A stretch of 19,421 nt of DNA from an uncultured Verrucomicrobiota bacterium (GTDB lineage Bacteria > Verrucomicrobiota > Verrucomicrobiia > Limisphaerales > UBA9464): positions 1 through 19,421 of the forward strand of contig CAIYFP010000425.1 in NCBI GenBank assembly GCA_903925515.1, written 5' to 3'. The position numbers were made by a program, and so were the translations under genes. Below are positions 15,087-19,421 of the stretch, one piece after another; position 1 is the first letter of the stretch, and each line of letters starts with the position of its first letter. The notes below the pieces were generated by a model that was given only the letters and a program-made list of their open reading frames with translations, was not told the DNA's origin and did not search any database.

Positions 15087-16415
15087 CTAGCTCCGCGTCC
15101 CTGCATCCACCAGACCCACCCCCAGCACCACCCGCAACGCCATCGCCATCGCCTGCTGCGCCGTCACGTACTTGAACGTCTCGCGGTCGAACGCGTTCAG
15201 GTGGCGGGCCACGCTCGTGCCCCCCGCATGCGCCACCGCGATGAACACCGTCCCCACAGGCTTGCCCTCCACCGCGCCGGACGGCCCCGCGATGCCCGTG
15301 ATGCCGATGGCGATGTCCGCGCCCGCCATCCGCCGCGCCCCCTCCGCCATCGCGCGCGCCACCGGCTCGCTGACCGCCCCGTGCTCGCCCAGCAACGCCG
15401 CCGGCACCCCCAGCTCCCGTTCCTTCGCCTCGTTCGCATACGTCACCCACCCGGAATGCAGCACGGCCGAAGCGCCCGGGACATTGGTGACGCGGTTCGC
15501 CACGTGCCCGCCCGTGCACGACTCGGCCAGCGCAAGCCGCAGGCCGCGCACCTTGCATGCCTCCACCAAGGCCAGCTCCAGTGTCTCGTCCTCCACCCCG
15601 AAGACATGCTCCCCCGCCGCCTCCCGCGTGCGCCGCTCCGCCTCCGCCACCACCGCCGCCGCATCCGGCCCCCGCGCCACGAACCGCACGTCCACCTCGC
15701 CCACCCGCGCGCAGAACCCAAGGTCCATCCCCGCCTCCACCAGCCCTCGCAGCGGCCCTTCCAGCCGCTCCTCCATGTACGACTCGCCAAGGCCGGTCGT
15801 TTTCAGCGTCCGGCATGCGAACGGCTCCGCCAACGGGAACCTCGCCTCCAGACGCGGCATCACCTCCCCAAGGAACATCGGCCGAAGCTCCCGCGGCGGC
15901 CCCGGCAACATCACCAGCCAGCTCGCACGCCCCCCCTCCCGCAACGGGTTCGGCTCCAGCCACAACGCCAGCCCCGGCGCCGTCCCGTGCCGGTTCACCA
16001 GCACCTCCGCCCCCTCGGGCACCATGGACTCCACCCGCGTCCGCGCCGGAACAGGACGGCCGCGCCCCTCGAAGTACGCGCGTATCTGGACCTCCACCTC
16101 CGGGCGGTGCACCAGCCGCCGCCCCAGCAAGCCCGCCACAAGGTCCCGCGTCCGGTCGTCGCACGTCGGCCCAAGGCCCCCGGTCACGATCACCCAGTCC
16201 GCCCTCGAAAGCCCCTCGCGGACCGCCGCCACCAAGGCCGTCGGCTCGTCCGTCACCGCCACCTGCCTCTCCACCGTCCGGCCGCGGTCCGCCAGCGTCC
16301 GGCAAATCCATTGCTGGTGCGTGTTCAGCACCCGGCCCAGCAACAGCTCGGAACCCGTGTTGATGATCTCCGTCGTCACGCCCGCCACGGTGCTACCGAA
16401 CAGGACGAATGCCAC
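15087..16415 (-). CDS. cinA: CinA-family protein: MoCF-like domain plus nicotinamide-nucleotide amidase domain
   Basis: The 442-residue protein has two domains. The N-terminal domain (about 14-180) has TTEIINTGSELLLGRVLNT and VIVTGGLGPTCDD, the molybdopterin-binding-like, COG1058 fold linked to ADP-ribose pyrophosphatase activity. The C-terminal domain (about 280-440) has ALAESCTGGHVANRVTNVPG and ITGIAGPSG, the PncC amidase that deamidates nicotinamide mononucleotide in pyridine nucleotide recycling. The serine of ESCTGG is the expected nucleophile. The start is uncertain: GTG 16415 gives 12 residues not expected in the family, while GTG 16379 gives MTTEIINTGSELLLG, the usual beginning. Neither has a good ribosome site. 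The gene lies 18 bases after fabH and 6 before pgsA. Confidence 0.9.
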   Translation of the reverse strand: MAFVLFGSTVAGVTTEIINTGSELLLGRVLNTHQQWICRTLADRGRTVERQVAVTDEPTALVAAVREGLSRADWVIVTGGLGPTCDDRTRDLVAGLLGRRLVHRPEVEVQIRAYFEGRGRPVPARTRVESMVPEGAEVLVNRHGTAPGLALWLEPNPLREGGRASWLVMLPGPPRELRPMFLGEVMPRLEARFPLAEPFACRTLKTTGLGESYMEERLEGPLRGLVEAGMDLGFCARVGEVDVRFVARGPDAAAVVAEAERRTREAAGEHVFGVEDETLELALVEACKVRGLRLALAESCTGGHVANRVTNVPGASAVLHSGWVTYANEAKERELGVPAALLGEHGAVSEPVARAMAEGARRMAGADIAIGITGIAGPSGAVEGKPVGTVFIAVAHAGGTSVARHLNAFDRETFKYVTAQQAMAMALRVVLGVGLVDAGTRS

Positions 16416-16433
16416 CCGCGAATCCCGCCCCGC

Positions 16434-17444
16434 TCACCACTCGATGACCGCCGCGCCCCATGTCAGCCCCGCCCCGAAGACCACCAGCAGGACAAGGTCC
16501 CCGCGCCGTATCCGACCGCTCTTCACCGCCTCGTCCAAGGCGATGCCCACGCTCGCCGCGCTCGTGTTGCCGTACTTTTCCACGTTCGAGAAAACCTGCT
16601 CCGGCCGCGCCCCCAGCCGCTCCGCCACCGCCGTCAGGATCCGCTGGTTCGCCTGGTGCGGGATGATGCATTGGATGCGCTCAATCCCGATGCCGCACCG
16701 CCCCAACGCATGGTTCGCCGCCGTCACCATCGCGTTCACCGCGTTCTTGAACGTCTCCTTCCCGTCCATCCTCAGGTAATGCCTCCGCGCCGCCACCGTC
16801 TCCGCCGTGGCCGGGCACGCGCTGCCGCCGGCCGGCAGCTCCAGCAACGACGCCTTCCCGCCGTCCGACCCAAGGCACGTCGTCAGCAACCCGTGCGCCG
16901 ACGGCCGGTTCTGCAACACCGCCGCCCCGGCGCCATCCCCGAACAACACGCACGTGTTCCGGTCCGTCCAGTCCACCACCGACGACATCTTCTCCGCGCC
17001 GATCACGAGGACCACGTCGTAGGTGTGGGACGCCACGAAGTGGGACGCGATGTCCAGGGCATACACGAAGCCGCTGCACGCCGCCTCGATGTCGAACGCC
17101 GCCGCCCTCGTGGCCCCCAGCCGGTGCTGCACAAGGCACGCCGTGCTCGGAAACGGCATGTCCGGCGTCACCGTCGCCACGATGATCAGGTCCACGTCCT
17201 CCGCTCGCACCCCCGCATCCGCCAACGCCCGCCGCGCCGCCTCCGTCGCAAGGTCCGACGTCGCCTGCCCGTCCCCGGCAATCCGCCGCTCCCGGATCCC
17301 CGTCCGGGTCGTGATCCACTCGTCCGACGTCTCCACCAACCGCTCAAGGTCGGCGTTGCTGAGAACCCGGTCGGGCACGCACGAGCCCACGCCGGTGATG
17401 GAGACGGTCCTGAGATGCGGGCGGCTCGTTCGGGGATGGTTCAT
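16434..17444 (-). CDS. fabH: Beta-ketoacyl-ACP synthase III
   Basis: The 336-residue enzyme condenses acetyl-CoA (or another acyl-CoA) with malonyl-ACP to start fatty acid synthesis. The Cys-His-Asn triad is visible: Cys123 in EAACSGFVYAL, His263 in IIPHQANQRI and Asn293 in KYGNTSAAS. The N-terminal SITGVGSCVPDRVLSN and SDEWITTRTGIRERR and the C-terminal VVFGAGLTWGAA are typical of FabH, and length is normal. The ATG at 17444 overlaps the plsX stop (ATGA), so the two are translationally coupled. The frame stays open about 140 codons further upstream, but that stretch is inside plsX and looks like noise. It has no ribosome site of its own, consistent with coupling. Confidence 0.96.
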   Translation of the reverse strand: MNHPRTSRPHLRTVSITGVGSCVPDRVLSNADLERLVETSDEWITTRTGIRERRIAGDGQATSDLATEAARRALADAGVRAEDVDLIIVATVTPDMPFPSTACLVQHRLGATRAAAFDIEAACSGFVYALDIASHFVASHTYDVVLVIGAEKMSSVVDWTDRNTCVLFGDGAGAAVLQNRPSAHGLLTTCLGSDGGKASLLELPAGGSACPATAETVAARRHYLRMDGKETFKNAVNAMVTAANHALGRCGIGIERIQCIIPHQANQRILTAVAERLGARPEQVFSNVEKYGNTSAASVGIALDEAVKSGRIRRGDLVLLVVFGAGLTWGAAVIEW

Positions 17445-18490
17445 GGTGGGCTGCCGGGGCTGGGCCTGGACGACGGCGTTGCAAGCACCGGCGCCGCGCG
17501 GGCGATCTCGCCCGCCAACGCCTCGTGAAACCGCAGGCCATGACACCTCAACGCCTGCCGCATCGCGTGCCGCATCGACGTCCTCCGCGCTGACCCGTGG
17601 ACCTTGAACACCCACCCCTTCAGCCCAAGGATCGGCGCACCCCCGTACACCTCCGGGTTCAGCCTCTCCGCGATCCGCCGCAACCCCCCGCGGGCCATCC
17701 ACGCCCCGGCCTTCCGCGCCGCCGTCGCCGTCAATTCCTCCCTCAACATCCCACGGAACGCCTTCCCGATGCTCTCCGCCGACTTCAACACGATGTTGCC
17801 CACAAACCCATCGCACACGCACACGTCCACCCCGTCCATGAACAGGTCGTACCCCTCGCAATATCCCTTCGTGTTCAAGTCCGTTCCCCGCATCAGCGCA
17901 AGGGCCGCCCGCGTCAGCTCCGTCCCCTTGGAATCCTCGGACCCGTTGCTCAACAAACCCACGCGCGGCCGCTCAATCCCCATCAACACCCGGGCGTAGG
18001 CCGAGCCCATCACCGCAAACTGCAACAGATGCCCGGGCTCGCACTCCGGGTTGGCCCCGCCATCCACCAGCACCCATGCCCCGTGCAACGACGGCAGGAT
18101 GCACGCGATCGTCGGACGCATCACCCCGTCCAGCCGCCCCACCCGCACGCAGGCCCCCGCATACAAGCAACCCGTGTTGCCCGACGAAATCACCGCGTCC
18201 GCCTCGCCGTCCCGCACCAACTCCAGCGCACGCAGCACCGACGCGTCCTTCTTCCTCCGGATGGCCACCGCCGCGTCGTCGGTCATCAACGCCACCTCCG
18301 ACGCATGGCGCACCCGCACGCGGGGCTCGCCCGAGAGCCCCGACGCATCAAGCAACGGACGCAGCGCGTCCTCCGGGCCCACCACCACGACCCGCGAGAT
18401 GCCCGGCTCGCCATCAAGGCCCTCACGCACCCCGTGGAGCAGTTCCCCGGGGCCGTGGTCGCCACCCATTACGTCCACCGCCAGACGCAT
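17441..18490 (-). CDS. plsX: Phosphate acyltransferase PlsX
   Basis: The 349-residue protein starts MRLAVDVMGGDHGP, the classical PlsX beginning. ISSGNTGCLYAGA near 105, RPTIACILPS, VDGGANPECEP, LLSNGSEDSKGTE and VCVCDGFVGNIVLKS follow in family order. PlsX makes acyl-phosphate from acyl-ACP; PlsY then uses it to acylate glycerol-3-phosphate, the entry to phospholipids. It sits before fabH with a four-base overlap. The start codon has no ribosome site: it comes directly after the T-rich tail of a strong hairpin at 18499-18531, so its expression may depend on read-through or an unusual initiation. The last 20 residues (Pro/Ser-rich) are not conserved. Confidence 0.95.
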   Translation of the reverse strand: MRLAVDVMGGDHGPGELLHGVREGLDGEPGISRVVVVGPEDALRPLLDASGLSGEPRVRVRHASEVALMTDDAAVAIRRKKDASVLRALELVRDGEADAVISSGNTGCLYAGACVRVGRLDGVMRPTIACILPSLHGAWVLVDGGANPECEPGHLLQFAVMGSAYARVLMGIERPRVGLLSNGSEDSKGTELTRAALALMRGTDLNTKGYCEGYDLFMDGVDVCVCDGFVGNIVLKSAESIGKAFRGMLREELTATAARKAGAWMARGGLRRIAERLNPEVYGGAPILGLKGWVFKVHGSARRTSMRHAMRQALRCHGLRFHEALAGEIARAAPVLATPSSRPSPGSPP

Positions 18491-18531
18491 AAAGCAAAAC
18501 GCGCCGCGTCCATGGGCGGACGACGGCGCGT
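18491..18531 (-). terminator. Hairpin with T-rich tail between rpmF and plsX (intrinsic terminator or attenuator)
   Basis: On the minus strand ACGCGCCG-T-CGTCC, loop GCCCAT, then GGACG-CGGCGCGT form a 13-bp stem with one bulged T (18531-18499). TTTGCTTT (18498-18491) follows at once, giving a T-rich run directly before the plsX ATG at 18490. This is the shape of a rho-independent terminator, 11 bases after the rpmF stop. Because plsX continues the cluster, partial termination is plausible. Confidence 0.65.
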
Positions 18532-18542
18532 CGTAAATGGGA

Positions 18543-18731
18543 TTAGGCCACGGAGTTGACGGCCACCACCTTGCGCCCCTTGTAATGCCCGCAGGACGGG
18601 CATGCGCGGTGCGGCACGGCAGCCTCGCCACACTGCGGGCACGTGCTCAACTGCGGGAGCTTCAGCACGGAGTTGTAGGCGCGCCGCATCCGTTGGCGGC
18701 TGCGCGATGGCTTGCGTTTTGGTACGCCCAT
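18543..18731 (-). CDS. rpmF: 50S ribosomal protein L32
   Basis: The protein has 62 residues. MGVPKRKPSRSRQRMRRA is the typical L32 N-terminus, and Cys31-x2-Cys34 with Cys44-x2-Cys47 form the zinc ribbon found in the zinc-binding version of L32. The end, CGHYKGRKVV, is also standard. AGGAACGAGA precedes the ATG by about four bases. It follows the yceD-like gene by 12 bases, an arrangement conserved in many bacteria (yceD-rpmF-plsX-fabH), which ties ribosome production to lipid synthesis. A terminator-like hairpin follows. Confidence 0.97.
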   Translation of the reverse strand: MGVPKRKPSRSRQRMRRAYNSVLKLPQLSTCPQCGEAAVPHRACPSCGHYKGRKVVAVNSVA

Positions 18732-18743
18732 AAATTCTCGTTC

Positions 18744-19238
18744 CTAGAGTTTTAACCGATCCAGCGTGTCCCATGGCGACCTGCCCGGCTTCTCGCCCGG
18801 GCCCGGCCGCTCCCCGACATGCAAATCGCGGGTCGTGGCTTGCGCCGCGAGCCCGCGACAATCCGGACTGCACAACGGGTTCGTTGGCAGGACCAGCAGC
18901 GTGTCCTCACGCAAAAATGGCGTCAAGTCAGCAATGTCGCCGTCCATCTCCGGCGCCTCCTCCCCCTTCAACGGGACCAGCACCGCCACGTCATCCACAC
19001 GCACGTCCATCGGGAACGCCTTCAGGCAACGCGAGCATCCACACTCCAACGTGAATCCCAGCCGCCCCAGCATCCGCAGCTCGTCCCCCTGCCTGTCCAC
19101 CTCCACCTCGTAGTGCACGGGCCCCGCAAGCTTCACCAGCTCGTCGTGCAGGTCCCCCGCCACCTCCTCGGCCGGCAAGTCCCCCACGAACCGCGACCCC
19201 TCCGTCTTCAGCAACCGAACATTCACCCTGAACGGCAT
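18744..19238 (-). CDS. yceD: YceD/DUF177 family protein
   Basis: The 164-residue protein belongs by position and motif to DUF177 (YceD), whose gene commonly precedes rpmF. Visible features are LGFTLECGCSRCLKAF near residue 60-75 and LPTNPLCSPDCRGL near 118-130; the CxxC and CxxxC pairs probably bind zinc. The acidic middle part (VPLKGEEAPEMDGDIADLTPFLREDTLL) matches the family. The role is linked to 23S rRNA accumulation in plants and E. coli, but the molecular activity is not settled. The ATG at 19238 lacks a strong ribosome site. The TAG stop is 12 bases before rpmF. As first gene it should carry the operon promoter in 19239-19421. Confidence 0.88.
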   Translation of the reverse strand: MPFRVNVRLLKTEGSRFVGDLPAEEVAGDLHDELVKLAGPVHYEVEVDRQGDELRMLGRLGFTLECGCSRCLKAFPMDVRVDDVAVLVPLKGEEAPEMDGDIADLTPFLREDTLLVLPTNPLCSPDCRGLAAQATTRDLHVGERPGPGEKPGRSPWDTLDRLKL

Positions 19239-19421
19239 GGACCCATCGTGCCATGTCCCACGCCTTGCCCCAAGCCCCGAGTTCCCCGCGCCGTTTTCAA
19301 GCTTCCCCCCACGACCCCCTTCCTTGTGTCGTAGCTCACAAATGACGGGTGTTTCGCCGCGAGGGATTTTCGTGTCCCACGAGGCGCGAGTGACGAGCAG
19401 ACCCGCAGAGGTCTGTGAGGA
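19239..19421. other. Intergenic region at window end with a small hairpin
   Basis: No convincing gene is seen in these 183 bases. The first part is C-rich; the part from about 19320 is clearly less GC-rich than the rest of the window. At 19398-19415 a perfect 6-bp inverted repeat CAGACC, loop CGCAGA, GGTCTG occurs. TTGTG (19324-19328) and CACAA (19336-19340) form a second, weaker inverted repeat. The region must hold the yceD-rpmF promoter, but no clear -35/-10 pair stands out. Confidence 0.45.

Noticed and set aside
14541..17528. Open frame of almost 1000 codons on the plus strand across pgsA, cinA and fabH
   Set aside because: The product is an Arg/His/Pro-rich low-complexity string; the minus-strand genes here have full catalytic motifs.

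Overview
The window is a gene-dense, roughly 70% GC bacterial chromosome segment with no tRNA, rRNA, CRISPR array or recognisable insertion sequence. The mix of genes (exported phosphatases, a formylglycine-type sulfatase, a YHYH-domain protein, tandem SPFH proteins, and a fatty acid/phospholipid cluster headed by a zinc-ribbon L32) suggests the Planctomycetota-Verrucomicrobiota group, most likely a high-GC verrucomicrobium. That placement is an inference from family distribution, not a proof.

Layout. (1) 1-1347 (+): the C-terminal part of a two-PDZ protein, cut by the window edge. (2) 4846-1366 (-): a sugar-type ABC importer, one double ATPase and two permeases coupled by ATGA overlaps, with no substrate-binding protein next to it. 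(3) 4902-7844 (+): two overlapping SPFH/band-7 membrane proteins, then a DUF1186-like protein ending in a SEC-C zinc motif. (4) 7952-10555 (+): a large lipoprotein combining a YVTN-type beta-propeller with a PF04185 phosphoesterase domain. (5) 14423-10575 (-): YHYH protein, sulfatase and purple-acid-phosphatase-like enzyme, again joined by ATGA overlaps. (6) 19238-14502 (-): yceD/DUF177, rpmF, plsX, fabH, cinA and pgsA, a housekeeping cluster linking L32 to the start of fatty acid and phospholipid synthesis.

The main unexpected observation is in region 5. The YHYH gene carries an in-frame TAG exactly where the first Tyr of its second Y-H-Y-H motif belongs, with a sensible protein continuing in the same frame afterwards. 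The last gene of the same operon has its signal peptide in one frame and its catalytic domain in another. Either the operon is decaying or the assembly carries errors there; otherwise some recoding would be needed. The sulfatase between them is intact in frame but lacks the usual N-terminal Asp-Asp metal ligands.

A second point is a strong hairpin with a T-rich tail between rpmF and plsX, ending against the plsX start codon. It looks like an intrinsic terminator or attenuator that would separate L32 expression from lipid synthesis. I found no clear sign of a wholly new multi-gene system; most of the window is well-known families in compact operons.
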